Source: Catenuloplanes indicus
GTDB lineage: Bacteria > Actinomycetota > Actinomycetes > Mycobacteriales > Micromonosporaceae
Reading direction: 5' to 3'
Assembly (NCBI RefSeq): GCF_030813715.1
Contig: NZ_JAUSUZ010000001.1
Location: 2,232,001-2,296,000 of the forward strand
Length of the DNA stretch: 64,000 bases
Position numbers and translations under genes: made by a program. The notes under the pieces are model-generated. The model searched no databases. It was given only the letters and a program-made list of their open reading frames with translations, and was not told the origin of the DNA. Shown here piece by piece: positions 43,821 to 52,423 of this stretch (the stretch's first letter is position 1; each line of letters begins with the position of its first letter).

Positions 43821-46373
43821 TCATGCCGGTGCCCCGGCGGGTACGGCCGTGCGCGGCGCGGGCGCAGCGGCGGTGGTCGGTGCGAGCAGCGGCAGCGCGG
43901 TGCGCTCCGGGTCGCGGGCCATGGTGAGCGCGAGCAGCACGCCCGCGGACCCGGTGGCCAGGTCGGTGGAGAGCCGCAGCAGCTGCTCGCCGAGGAAGGT
44001 GAGGTGCTCGCCATACGGCAGCGCGTGCCAGACCAGCGCACCGGCCTGCCGGGCGAGCGCGGGCGCGTCCGCGACGATCCCGGCGGCGACCCGCGAGGCC
44101 AGGTAGGCGACGATCCCGGCACGCCCGGCGAACAGGCCGGACTGCGCGTAGAACGGTGACCGGGCGGCGAGCCGGATGGCGGCGGACGCGTCCCGGAACT
44201 CGGCCACGTCATCGTGCCGGAGGTAGCGGTCCAGCGCGATGCCGATGCCCACGCTGCCGTGCGCGAGGTACGGCATGGTCCGCCAGCCCTCGTTCACGTG
44301 CATGGTGCCGTCCTCGGTGAGCACGCAGGCGTGCAGGTCGCGGCGGAGGGCACGGGCGGCCAGGTCGAGCAGGGCCGGGTCGCGCGTGGTCTCGTACCGG
44401 TGCAGGAAGAACAGGGCCGGGCCGGTCCAGCCGCGGGTCAGGCCCGCGTAGGGATTCGTCCGCCCGCTGGTCTCCGCGGGTGACGGTGCTCCGTCGAGCC
44501 GGTCCGCGAGCAGTTGCAGCACCTCGTCGGCGCGGTCCCGCACGCCGAACCGGTCCAGGCTCAGGCCGACGCCGGCGAGGCCGCTGACCAGGTCGTGGTT
44601 GAGTTCCCGCCACGGTTCGTCCAGGCAGATCCCGAGCAGCGACCGGGCCTCTCCGGTACGGCCCAGCGCGTCCAGCGCGAACGCGACGCCGTGCAGCCCG
44701 TCCCACAGGCCGAGCCGGCTGCCGGACGGCGGTGGCGCGACCCGGTCGGCCAGCCACTGCTCGTGCTCCGGGAAGCGGCCGGCACCGCAGGTGTGCAGCG
44801 TCCACAGCACACCCGCCGCGCCGTACCCGAGACTCAGCCCGCCGCTGCGGAACTGCTCGATGTCGCCCGGGAACAGCCGGTCGACGCGGGCCGGGGTGGC
44901 GGTGGCGAGGATGCCGGTGGCGATCCGGTCCCGGTCCAGCGTGAGCGGCCGGGCCGGGGGCGCGTCCGCGCCGCGGATGATCCGCACCGCGTCGTCCAGG
45001 TACGTGTCCGGTACGTCCGGGAACCGGGACCGGATGATCGTGGCGAAGTGCGCGGCCTTCTCCGGCGCCAGTCGCAGCACCGCGGTGAGCGGCAGGAACA
45101 GTGCGAGTCGCAGGCAGGCCAGCGCGTACTCGTCGACCGCGAACCCGGTCCGGTCGCGCGGCGCCGCGAACGCCTGGTTGCGCAGCGCCGGCCGTGCGTC
45201 CTCGGCGACGTCCCGGGCCGCCTCGAAGTCGAGCAGCGTGATCCGGTCGTCCGGGCGCACCATCACGTTGAACAGGTGCAGGTCCCCGTAGACCACGCCG
45301 TGCCGGTGGATCTCGCGGATCACGCGTTCCACCTGCGCGTGCACGTCCAGCGCCCAGTTCGTGAACTCGCGCAGGCCGTCGCCGGTCGCGTCCGGCCGGG
45401 TGAGCGGGTACCGCCGGACCAGCGCCTTGTTCAGCGGCTCGCCCTCGATCAGGTCCAGGGCCAGGAAGTAGTGGTCACCGAGGCGGAACTCGTCGTGCAC
45501 CCGGGCCAGCTGCGGCACGTCGGCCAGCCGGCGGAGCATGTCGCGTTCCCGGCGCAGGCGGGTGACCGCGTCCGCGCCGGTGGCGTCCAGCCCGGCGTGC
45601 GGACGTGCCTCCTTCAGCACGACGCTGTCGCCGGTGCGGGTGTCCCGGCCGGTGTAGAGCCCGCCGCCGTTGGAGAAGTGCAGGACCTTCTCGATCGCGT
45701 ACGGCACGGAGGCGACCTTCGCGGCGCCGCGCGCCTCGAGGTGCGGGCGGAGGAACGTGGGCAGCTCCACCCAGGCCGGGACCGTGAAGACCGGTTCGCG
45801 GCGGTCCGGGACGAGCGTGCCGGTGGCGTCCGCGATCGCCGGGACGACCTTGCCGGACTCGTCCAGGCAGTAGCGGGCCGCGAATCCGCCGTAGCGGACG
45901 TAGACCGGGCCGTCGCCGTAGCGCAGGTCGGAGAGGATGTACGGCCCTTCGCGGCCGGCCAGCAGCGCGTTCAGGTCCGTGCAGACCGTCTCCAGCTCGG
46001 TGTCGTCGTGCGGGTAGACGGTGACGAACTTACCGCTGCTGCCCCGGCCGGCGTACTTGCTGTTCCGCATGAGCAGCATCTGCGGGCCGCGCAGGAACTT
46101 GAACCCGATACCCCGGGCGGTGCAGTAGTCCCAGACGAGTGCGAGCACCTCGGCCGCGTCCTCACGGCGTGCGGAGATGTGCACCTTCCAGCCCTGGGCC
46201 GGCAGCCGGTCGCCGTCCGGCCCGACCACGGTCCAGTCGTCCTGCGCGGCGCGCTTCCAGCCGTCCGGGAGGACCAGCTCCTCGCCGTACTCGGTGGTGC
46301 GGGCCTTGGTGTTGGTGAGGGCGTCGTAGAAGAGCGGATCGACAGCGCAGTAGGAGTCGTATCGCTCGTCCAT
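43821..46373 (-). CDS. ramC: Class III lanthipeptide synthetase RamC (LanKC)
   Basis: 850 residues from ATG 46373 with GAGGGG upstream. N-terminal lyase region ~1-220 (YDSYCAVDPLFYD, WKVHISARREDAAEVL, GFKFLRGPQMLLMRNSKYAGRGSSGKFVTVYP), kinase ~240-520 (GDSVVLKEARPHAG, HRHGVVYGDLHLFNVMV, ITLLDFEAARD), and a C-terminal cyclase-like domain ~540-840 (GAAGVLWTLH, GLWDGLHGVAFALDAL, GLAGVGLSLDRFG, GWTGPALFFLHRY, HGSVGIGIALDRY) lacking zinc ligands, as in class III. Phosphorylates, dehydrates and cyclises RamS. First gene of the operon, 66 bp before ramS. Confidence 0.94.
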   Translation of the reverse strand: MDERYDSYCAVDPLFYDALTNTKARTTEYGEELVLPDGWKRAAQDDWTVVGPDGDRLPAQGWKVHISARREDAAEVLALVWDYCTARGIGFKFLRGPQMLLMRNSKYAGRGSSGKFVTVYPHDDTELETVCTDLNALLAGREGPYILSDLRYGDGPVYVRYGGFAARYCLDESGKVVPAIADATGTLVPDRREPVFTVPAWVELPTFLRPHLEARGAAKVASVPYAIEKVLHFSNGGGLYTGRDTRTGDSVVLKEARPHAGLDATGADAVTRLRRERDMLRRLADVPQLARVHDEFRLGDHYFLALDLIEGEPLNKALVRRYPLTRPDATGDGLREFTNWALDVHAQVERVIREIHRHGVVYGDLHLFNVMVRPDDRITLLDFEAARDVAEDARPALRNQAFAAPRDRTGFAVDEYALACLRLALFLPLTAVLRLAPEKAAHFATIIRSRFPDVPDTYLDDAVRIIRGADAPPARPLTLDRDRIATGILATATPARVDRLFPGDIEQFRSGGLSLGYGAAGVLWTLHTCGAGRFPEHEQWLADRVAPPPSGSRLGLWDGLHGVAFALDALGRTGEARSLLGICLDEPWRELNHDLVSGLAGVGLSLDRFGVRDRADEVLQLLADRLDGAPSPAETSGRTNPYAGLTRGWTGPALFFLHRYETTRDPALLDLAARALRRDLHACVLTEDGTMHVNEGWRTMPYLAHGSVGIGIALDRYLRHDDVAEFRDASAAIRLAARSPFYAQSGLFAGRAGIVAYLASRVAAGIVADAPALARQAGALVWHALPYGEHLTFLGEQLLRLSTDLATGSAGVLLALTMARDPERTALPLLAPTTAAAPAPRTAVPAGAPA

Positions 46374-46653
46374 CTCTGCCCCCTCTCGGCCGTTCGGCTG
46401 TTGACATGAAACAGATTGGCCTATCGACAGGGGCGTCCTGAAGTGCTGCGCGTCATGCGATGCGGGTCCGATCTGCACCGGAAGTCATGACAAAACGCTG
46501 GTTTAAACGGTCCGGTTCTGGCTATGGGCGCACCGGACGGGGCGGCGCGATCATGCCCGTGGCCAGGCAACCGTCCGCGGTGGCGCTTTTTGTCGTACCC
46601 GTTGGATAGGTTCTCGGGGTCTTCGTTCCTCACCTTCGACGGAAGGGCCCCCG

Positions 46654-48087
46654 ATGCCGGCCGACACCACGTACCTCGAGCTCTCCGAAGACTCCGGGAG
46701 CGCACACAAGTTCTACGAGGTGACCGTCGACGGCACCGACCTGACCGTCCGCTATGGACGGATCGGTGATCACGGCCAGGTGAAGAGGTCGTCGTTCCCG
46801 ACCGAGGACAAGGCGAAGTCCGAGGCCGCGAAGAAGATCGGCGAGAAGGTCCGCAAGGGTTACGCGCCGGCCGTCGTCGGCGGCCGGCAGAAGCGCTCGG
46901 TCACCCGCCGCCAGATCATCAGCACCCGCTCCACCGCGAAGGCCGCGCCGATCCTCTGGCGTTACTCGTCCGGCAGCGCCGCGTTCGGCATCTTCGTCGA
47001 CGACGACGTGTGCATGGTCGGCAACGAGAGCGGCCTGATCACCACGCTCGGCCACGACGCCTCGGTGCAGCGCCAGTTCCGCCTGCCGGACGGTGTGAAG
47101 TGCATCGTCGCCGACGACGGCTGGATCTACGCGGGCTGCGACGACGGCAACGTCTACGACCTGTCCGGCAAGATCCCGCGCCTGGCGTACGCGATCGACC
47201 CCGGCATCGACATCTACTGGCTGGACATCCACGACGGCGTGCTCGGCGTGTCCGACGCGCGCGGCGGCATCTCCGCCATCGACCACGAGGACGAGTTCCT
47301 CTGGCAGCGCCCCGGCCGCGGCAGCTCCGCCTGGATGGTCCGCTGCGACGCCGACGCGCTGCACCACGGCCACTCCGCGGGCGTGACCAGCTACGACTGG
47401 CGCACCGGCGCGGAACTGTGGCACACCGGTACCGGCGGCCCGGTCCTGTTCGGCTGGCAGGAGCCCGGCAAGCTGTACGCGGGCACCGCTCGCAGCCAGG
47501 TCGTCGAGCTCGGCAAGAACGGCGCCCGCCACCGGACGTACCAGTGCGACGCCGCCGTCTTCTCCTGCGCCGCCTCCCCCGACGGCCGTTTCGTCTTCGC
47601 CGGCGACAGCGCCTCCTCCGTCTACTGCTTCACCGCGGACGGCACCCGCCTGTGGAAGCTCGCCACCGGCTGCGGCTCCGCCTACTCCATGCAGTACCAC
47701 GACGAGCGCCTCTACATCGTCACCACGAACGGCACGCTGGCCTGCGTCGACGCCAGCGAGGCCGCGATCACCGCCGCGATGGGCGGCACCGTGCCGCAGC
47801 CGGTCGACGTCAAGGCACCACCGGCCATGCCCACGGTCGCCCCGTCCAGCACCGTCGAGATCGTCCACGACCTCGCCGACGCCCCCGGCGACGTCATCGT
47901 CGAGTGCATCGAGGACGCCGGCCGCCTCCGGATCCGGGTGGTCTCCGCCGGCTACCACCAGAACTGGCAGGTCCAGTTCCCGAAGGGCATCCGCGAGGCC
48001 GGCGCGCGCTACGTCGTCTCCGGCATCCGCGAGGCCGCCCGCGGCGGCTTCTACCGCGCCTACGGCGACATCCGCCGCCTCCGCTGA
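46654..48087 (+). CDS. WGR-domain protein with beta-propeller
   Basis: 477 residues. WGR domain ~1-72 (TYLELSEDSGSAHKFYEVTVDGTDLTVRYGRIGDHGQ, FPTEDKAKSEAAKKIGEKVRKGY), a basic linker (GGRQKRSVTRRQIISTRSTAK), then a PQQ-like/WD-type propeller ~95-395 with blades such as DGWIYAGCDDGNVYDLSGK and DGRFVFAGDSASSVYCFTADGTRLWKLATG. The C-terminal ~90 residues repeat AGRLRIRV and YRAYGDIRRLR. WGR is known from PARP and helicase-associated proteins; here it is fused to a propeller. No signal peptide. Divergent from ramC with a 280-bp gap; function unknown. Confidence 0.82.
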   Translation: MPADTTYLELSEDSGSAHKFYEVTVDGTDLTVRYGRIGDHGQVKRSSFPTEDKAKSEAAKKIGEKVRKGYAPAVVGGRQKRSVTRRQIISTRSTAKAAPILWRYSSGSAAFGIFVDDDVCMVGNESGLITTLGHDASVQRQFRLPDGVKCIVADDGWIYAGCDDGNVYDLSGKIPRLAYAIDPGIDIYWLDIHDGVLGVSDARGGISAIDHEDEFLWQRPGRGSSAWMVRCDADALHHGHSAGVTSYDWRTGAELWHTGTGGPVLFGWQEPGKLYAGTARSQVVELGKNGARHRTYQCDAAVFSCAASPDGRFVFAGDSASSVYCFTADGTRLWKLATGCGSAYSMQYHDERLYIVTTNGTLACVDASEAAITAAMGGTVPQPVDVKAPPAMPTVAPSSTVEIVHDLADAPGDVIVECIEDAGRLRIRVVSAGYHQNWQVQFPKGIREAGARYVVSGIREAARGGFYRAYGDIRRLR

Positions 48088-48098
48088 CCTTCCCGTTC

Positions 48099-48138
48099 GC
48101 CGCAGGTTGCCGCGCCCGGTCTCGCGGCAGCCTGCGGC
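48099..48138 (+). terminator. Terminator of the WGR gene
   Basis: 16-bp stem (48099-48114 with 48123-48138, one G-T pair) followed by CCTTTCCC, 11 bases after the stop. Confidence 0.7.
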
Positions 48139-48452
48139 CTTTCCCGCGCCGCGGACCGCGCCTGCGTTGCGGTGGTATTCGCCCGGCGGCGACGGCCTGC
48201 GTGCTCACGGGTCCGGATCGCGGGCGGTGTTTCGCTGTCCAGGACCAGCGGCGATGTGACCTCCCGGTGGGGTGGATCCGTCGCGGTGGCTTTCCCGCGT
48301 GAACCAGCCGCCGGCCGCGTGAGAATCTCGGCACGTGCTGCCGGCGACGGGCATGCGATCGTGGAACGGGCCCGCTGCCGCCGCTTCTCGTGTCCGAGAT
48401 CTCGTGATGTCTCGCTGGTTCGTCAGCGGCGCTGGATGCGTCCCGGACCGAA

Positions 48453-48492
48453 GCGGCCGCCGCTCGTACCGGAAGGCACGAGCGGCGGCCGC
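48453..48492 (-). terminator. Terminator of the HhH-protein gene
   Basis: Perfect 15-bp stem (48453-48467 with 48478-48492) and 10-base loop, 15 bases past the stop at 48508. Confidence 0.75.
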
Positions 48493-48507
48493 AGGTGGTG
48501 ACGCAGG

Positions 48508-50220
48508 TCAGGCGTTCTTCTGGTCAGCCAGCGCCCGGGCCTGAACCGGCCAGTTGGGCACGCTGGCGGTGGCGCGGATACCGGCTGCGGTCAGCGCGGC
48601 ACGAACCCCGGCCTCACCGGCCGCCGCAAGCTCCGCGTAGGTGGTGATCCCCGCCGCCTGCAGCGCCTGCGCGGACTTCGGCCCGAGGCCCGCGATCTTC
48701 GTCAGGTTGTCCACCGACGCCGACGCCGGCGGCGCGGGCACGACCACCGGCTCCGGGTCGGCGGCAACCACCGGCTCGGAAACGGCAACCGGCGCGATCT
48801 CCGGCTCCGCGACAACCGCCGGCACCGCCTCCGGCGTGGAGGCAACCGGCGCCGCCTCTGCGGCCGCGGTCGGGGCCGCGTTGGCGGCGGCCGGTTCGAC
48901 GGCGGGAGCCGGCTCGGTTACGGCCGGTGCGGCTACCGGCTCAGCCGCGGTGATCGGCTTCGGCGGCTCGGCGGCGGCCGGGGCGGCCTTCGCCGCGCGC
49001 GTCGCCTTCGTGGCCGGAGCGGCCTTGGCGGCAGGCGTCGCCTTCGCGGCCGGGGCCGCCTTCTTGGCGGCGGGTGCCCGCTTCGCGGCGGCCTTCCGCG
49101 CCGGCGCCGCCTTGGTGGGTGCCGCGACCGGTGCGGTCTCCGCAGGGGCCGGCTCCTCGGTGGTGGCCGGTGCCACGACCACGGTGGTCTCCACGCCGGA
49201 CGCTTCGGCAGGCCCGTTCACCGGCGTGATCGGCTCGTCACCGGCAGCGGAATCCGCACCACCGGAGACCGGCGCCGCCACGGATCCGGCGCCGACGGCC
49301 GTCGCGGGCTCCGCGTCCGACGTCACGGACACCGTACGCTCGCCGGCCGCCGATGCCGCAGCCGGAGTGGCCGCGGTCTCGGCGACAGCCGGAGTGGCCG
49401 AGGTCTCGGCGACAGCCGGAGTGGCCGAGGTCTCGGCGACAGCCGGAGTGGCCGAGGTCTCGGCGACAGCCGGAGTGGCCGAGGTCTCGGCAGCGGCCGG
49501 AGTGGCCGAGGTCTCGATGGCGGCCGACGTGTTCGCCTCGGTCTCCGGGTCGGCGGCGATGCCCGCCACCGGCAGCGGCGACGTCACGCTGTCCGCGGAC
49601 CCGGAACTCTCGGCCGGCGAGGAGGTACCGGCAGAGACCGGCTCCGTCGCAGGCGTGGAGTCGGAGTCGGCGGCGATTCCCGCCTCCGGCAGCGGCGCCG
49701 TCTTGTTCTCGCCGGGCGCCGCGGCCTGGTCGTTCACGGCCGCGGATCCGGTCTCCGGCGCGTCCGCGCCGGCCGGCGCGGTGACCGCAGGCTCCGCCCC
49801 CGCCGTCGCCGAGGTCGATTCACTGATCACCATCGGCTTCGAAGCCGGAGCCTCGGACACGCCGGAAGCCTCCGTGGCCGCCGATGCCGGCGGAGCCGTG
49901 TCGGTGCCGGCCGAGGTGGTGCCGGCCGAGGTGGAGCCGGACGAGGTGGTGCCGGACGAGGTGGAGCCGGACGAGGTGGAGCCGGCCGAGGTGGAGCCGG
50001 CCGAGGTGGAGCCGGACGAGGTGGTGTCGGCCGACGCGGTGGCATCGGTTATGGTGGCGGTCGAAGCCGACGAATCCGAAGTGTCCGAAGAATCCGTCTT
50101 GATAGGCTTGGCGGCCGGGGGCACAGCGCCGGAGCCCGAAGGCTTGCGGAGCCGGCCCACCAGCCACCAGGCAATGAGAACGCCCGCGATTCCCAGGGCG
50201 AGGTAGATGAGATTCCGCAT
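48508..50220 (-). CDS. Membrane-anchored, repeat-rich protein with H1-like tract and C-terminal HhH domain
   Basis: 570 residues from ATG 50220. Residues 4-25 (LIYLALGIAGVLIAWWLVGRL) form one membrane span. Then come Ser/Thr/Gly repeats (GSTSAGSTSSG units), Ala/Thr/Glu repeats (TPAVAETSA, five to six copies), a Lys/Ala/Pro tract (~395-445; KAAAKRAPAAKKAAPAAKATPAAKAAP) like bacterial histone-H1-like proteins, and finally a helix-hairpin-helix domain (~510-570; LTKIAGLGPKSAQALQAAGITTYAELAAA). The last resembles HhH/DUF4332 domains that bind DNA or fold as ribosomal-protein-like modules. The parts suggest a tether between membrane and nucleic acid. Repeat length is likely variable between strains. 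Confidence 0.8.
   Translation of the reverse strand: MRNLIYLALGIAGVLIAWWLVGRLRKPSGSGAVPPAAKPIKTDSSDTSDSSASTATITDATASADTTSSGSTSAGSTSAGSTSSGSTSSGTTSSGSTSAGTTSAGTDTAPPASAATEASGVSEAPASKPMVISESTSATAGAEPAVTAPAGADAPETGSAAVNDQAAAPGENKTAPLPEAGIAADSDSTPATEPVSAGTSSPAESSGSADSVTSPLPVAGIAADPETEANTSAAIETSATPAAAETSATPAVAETSATPAVAETSATPAVAETSATPAVAETAATPAAASAAGERTVSVTSDAEPATAVGAGSVAAPVSGGADSAAGDEPITPVNGPAEASGVETTVVVAPATTEEPAPAETAPVAAPTKAAPARKAAAKRAPAAKKAAPAAKATPAAKAAPATKATRAAKAAPAAAEPPKPITAAEPVAAPAVTEPAPAVEPAAANAAPTAAAEAAPVASTPEAVPAVVAEPEIAPVAVSEPVVAADPEPVVVPAPPASASVDNLTKIAGLGPKSAQALQAAGITTYAELAAAGEAGVRAALTAAGIRATASVPNWPVQARALADQKNA
49361..49522 (-). repeat. 27-bp coding tandem repeat, six copies
   Basis: GCCGGAGTGGCC recurs at 49361, 49388, 49415, 49442, 49469 and 49496, encoding nine-residue TPAVAETSA units in the HhH protein. 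Confidence 0.9.
49906..50040 (-). repeat. 15-bp coding tandem repeat, about nine copies
   Basis: GCCGG-m-CGAGGTGG-w units at 15-bp steps encode five-residue T/S-S-x-G-S/T units in the linker of the HhH protein. Confidence 0.9.
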
Positions 50221-50362
50221 GAAAAGCCTCCCGATATACGGAGGCGGCATTGTAGCAACGGCGACGCCGGACCCCGACACGCAGAGGGCATCCCGGTCCA
50301 CCCGGCCTGACCAGGCACGGGAGCGGAAACGAACGGGAAACACGGCGTTGTAGCGTGACCGG

Positions 50363-51052
50363 ATGCCATTCCGGGTCCTCGGTGCCGACGCATACAAGGG
50401 CGGCTGGGTCGGCGTCCTGCTCGACGGCGACGGCGACCGCCTCCAGGTCCATGCCGCGCCGACGATCGCGGCACTGGTCGCGCAGGCCGGTCCGGTCGAC
50501 GTGGCCGGCATCGACATCCCGATCGGCCTGCCGGACCGCACGCGCCGTCGCGCCGACCAGGACGCCCGCGCTCTCCTCGGCCCGCGTGCGTCGTCCGTGT
50601 TCTACACGCCGGTGCGCGCCGCGCTGACCTGCCCTGACTACGCCGCCGCCAACGCCGAGAACCGGCGGCTGGCGGGTGAGGGAATATCCGCGCAGGCGTA
50701 CCGGCTGGGTCCGAAAATCCTGGACGTGGACGCGTGGCTGCGCGCCGGCGCCCACCCGCGGACGATCGAGGTCCACCCCGAACTCTCCTTCGCCCGGATG
50801 GCCGGCGGCCCGCTGCCGGACAGCAAGAAAACCTGGTCAGGCACGGTACGCCGGGAGGAGCTGCTCCGGCAGCACGGTGTCCTCCTCCCCCGCGACATCG
50901 GCCCGGCCGGCCGCCTGGTGCCGGTCGACGACGTACTGGACGCGGCCGCGGCGGCCTGGACCGCGCGCCGTGCCGCAGCCGGTGCGGCAGAGTGCGTACC
51001 GGCGGATCCCGAGTTCTTCAGCGATGGCCTCCCCGCCGCGATCTGGAGCTGA
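50363..51052 (+). CDS. DUF429 domain protein
   Basis: 229 residues: VLGADAYKGGWVGVLLDG, VDVAGIDIPIGLPDRTRRRADQDARALLGPRASSVFYTPVR, GISAQAYRLGPKILDVDAWLR, TIEVHPELSFARMAGGPL and DVLDAAAAAWTARR. These match the RNase-H-like DUF429 family (predicted nucleases), with acidic residues at the core positions (GAD, GID, EVHPE, DVLDA). Start ATG 50363, divergent from the HhH gene. Function unproven. Confidence 0.87.
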   Translation: MPFRVLGADAYKGGWVGVLLDGDGDRLQVHAAPTIAALVAQAGPVDVAGIDIPIGLPDRTRRRADQDARALLGPRASSVFYTPVRAALTCPDYAAANAENRRLAGEGISAQAYRLGPKILDVDAWLRAGAHPRTIEVHPELSFARMAGGPLPDSKKTWSGTVRREELLRQHGVLLPRDIGPAGRLVPVDDVLDAAAAAWTARRAAAGAAECVPADPEFFSDGLPAAIWS

Positions 51053-51244
51053 TACCGGAACGCCGCGACCAGCGTGTGCGGGTCGCTGGACATCCGGGCC
51101 AATTCACCGGTGGCCGCCTGCGGGTCCGCGACGCCCCGGCTGGTGGTGAGCGCGGCCCGGGCGACCACCGTGACGATCCGGGCGATCTCGTCCGTGCCGC
51201 TGGAGGCCGCGCTGATGCCGCGGTTCCGACCCGGTGCGGCGAAC
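51053..51244 (-). other. Possible minus-strand gene remnant
   Basis: The minus strand reads GTDEIARIVTVVARAALTTSRGVADPQAATGELARMSSDPHTLVAAFRYQL before entering antisense of DUF429. The balanced composition looks coding, but there is no start, no stop at a sensible place and no family that I recognise. Confidence 0.25.
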
Positions 51245-52423
51245 TCAGCCGATCCGGACCACCCGAGCCCAGGGCGGCGTCGCCACCCACTCCTCGGACG
51301 GCCGGGGGAACAGTCCGACCACCGTACGCGCGGCCGGACGCACGGACGGCCACGGTGTCTGGCCGTCGGTGAGCATCACGACCACGTCCGGGCGCCTCCG
51401 CAGCGCGGCCGCGAAGCCTTCGCGCATGTCCGTACCACCGCCGCCGGCCAGTGGGATGTCCTCCGCCCGGCAGAGCCGCCCGACCGTGGCCACGCGCGCG
51501 TCGCAGGACATCACGGTCACCAGGTCGCGCCGGCCGCCGAGCGCGCGGCCGATCGCGGTCACCTCGAGCAGCGCGCTGCCCAGTTCCGCGTCCGAGACCG
51601 AGCCGGACGTGTCGACCACGACGCACACGGACGGCGGGCTGCGGCGCAGCGCGGGCAGCACCACGCCGGGCAGGCTGGTAGCGCGCCGGCCCGGCCGCCG
51701 GTACGTGTAGTCCTCGCCCGCACCGGCCGCGCTCGCGGCCGACCGCAGCGCGTTGCCGAGCAGGGCCCGCCACGGCTGCGGCGGGTGGAACACCCGCTCG
51801 GCCCAGCGCTTCCAGCCGTCCGGCGCGTCGCCGGGCGCGCCCGCGATGCCGTGCGCGACCCGGAACCGGACCGCGTCACGCTCCTCCTTCGTCAGGCCGT
51901 GCGCCCCGTCCGGGCCGAGGTCCCACGGCCGGGCGCCGCCGTCCGCGCCGCTGCCGCAGTCCAGCCACGCGAACGGCTGGGTGCGCGCCCCGAGCGTGAA
52001 CCGACGCAGGTAATACTCCATCACCTGGCCGGAACGCAGCCCGAGCGAATCCGGGCGCACCGCGTCCCGCGGCATCGGCAGCGCCGTGTCGTACACGTCA
52101 TCGTTGATCTCGGCGTCCGCCGCGATGTTCATCCGCAGCCGTTCGCCGGGGCCGTCCACGCCGTGCTCCGCCGCGTAGGCGTCGCCGCGGCCGTGGTGGT
52201 CGCGCAGCAGGTGCGACACCTCGTGCACCCAGACACCGGCCAGATCACGCACGGTACGGCGGTCCACGAACGCGGGCGAGACATAGCAGCGCCAGTGCCG
52301 GTCCACCGCCATCGTCGGGGTGGCCGGTGACTCCACCACGTGCAGCGCGAACAGCGCGGCCGCCAGGTAGGGCCGCTCCCGCGCCGCGTGCAGCCGCGCC
52401 GCGTACAGCTTCTCCAGGTCCAT
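51245..52423 (-). CDS. VWA/metallopeptidase-like protein (DUF2201 type) of a MoxR cluster
   Basis: 392 residues. N-terminal half: DLAGVWVHEVSHLLRDH, an HExxH zinc site, and MNIAADAEINDD. C-terminal half: VWA-like domain with VCVVVDTSGSVSD (MIDAS DxSxS), GGGGTDMREGFAAALRRRPDVVVMLTDGQTPW. This is the DUF2201 arrangement that partners MoxR ATPases. Its ATG at 52423 overlaps the MoxR gene's TGA, so the two are co-translated. Thought to work with the ATPase in metal insertion or complex remodelling. Confidence 0.88.
   Translation of the reverse strand: MDLEKLYAARLHAARERPYLAAALFALHVVESPATPTMAVDRHWRCYVSPAFVDRRTVRDLAGVWVHEVSHLLRDHHGRGDAYAAEHGVDGPGERLRMNIAADAEINDDVYDTALPMPRDAVRPDSLGLRSGQVMEYYLRRFTLGARTQPFAWLDCGSGADGGARPWDLGPDGAHGLTKEERDAVRFRVAHGIAGAPGDAPDGWKRWAERVFHPPQPWRALLGNALRSAASAAGAGEDYTYRRPGRRATSLPGVVLPALRRSPPSVCVVVDTSGSVSDAELGSALLEVTAIGRALGGRRDLVTVMSCDARVATVGRLCRAEDIPLAGGGGTDMREGFAAALRRRPDVVVMLTDGQTPWPSVRPAARTVVGLFPRPSEEWVATPPWARVVRIG

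Larger units (their letters stand above)
48088..48507. other. Gene-free stretch between two terminators
   Basis: About 420 bp without a credible gene. It has a hairpin at each end (48099-48138 and 48453-48492); the middle has no notable structure that I can see. Confidence 0.6.

Noticed and set aside
43756-43824. 23-residue N-terminal extension of RamS
   Set aside because: The family leader begins at the M-x-L-x-D-L-Q segment; the extension has no conserved sequence.
49361-50040. 27-bp and 15-bp repeats as intergenic or CRISPR repeats
   Set aside because: Both unit lengths are multiples of three and stay in frame with a well-supported gene, so they are coding repeats.
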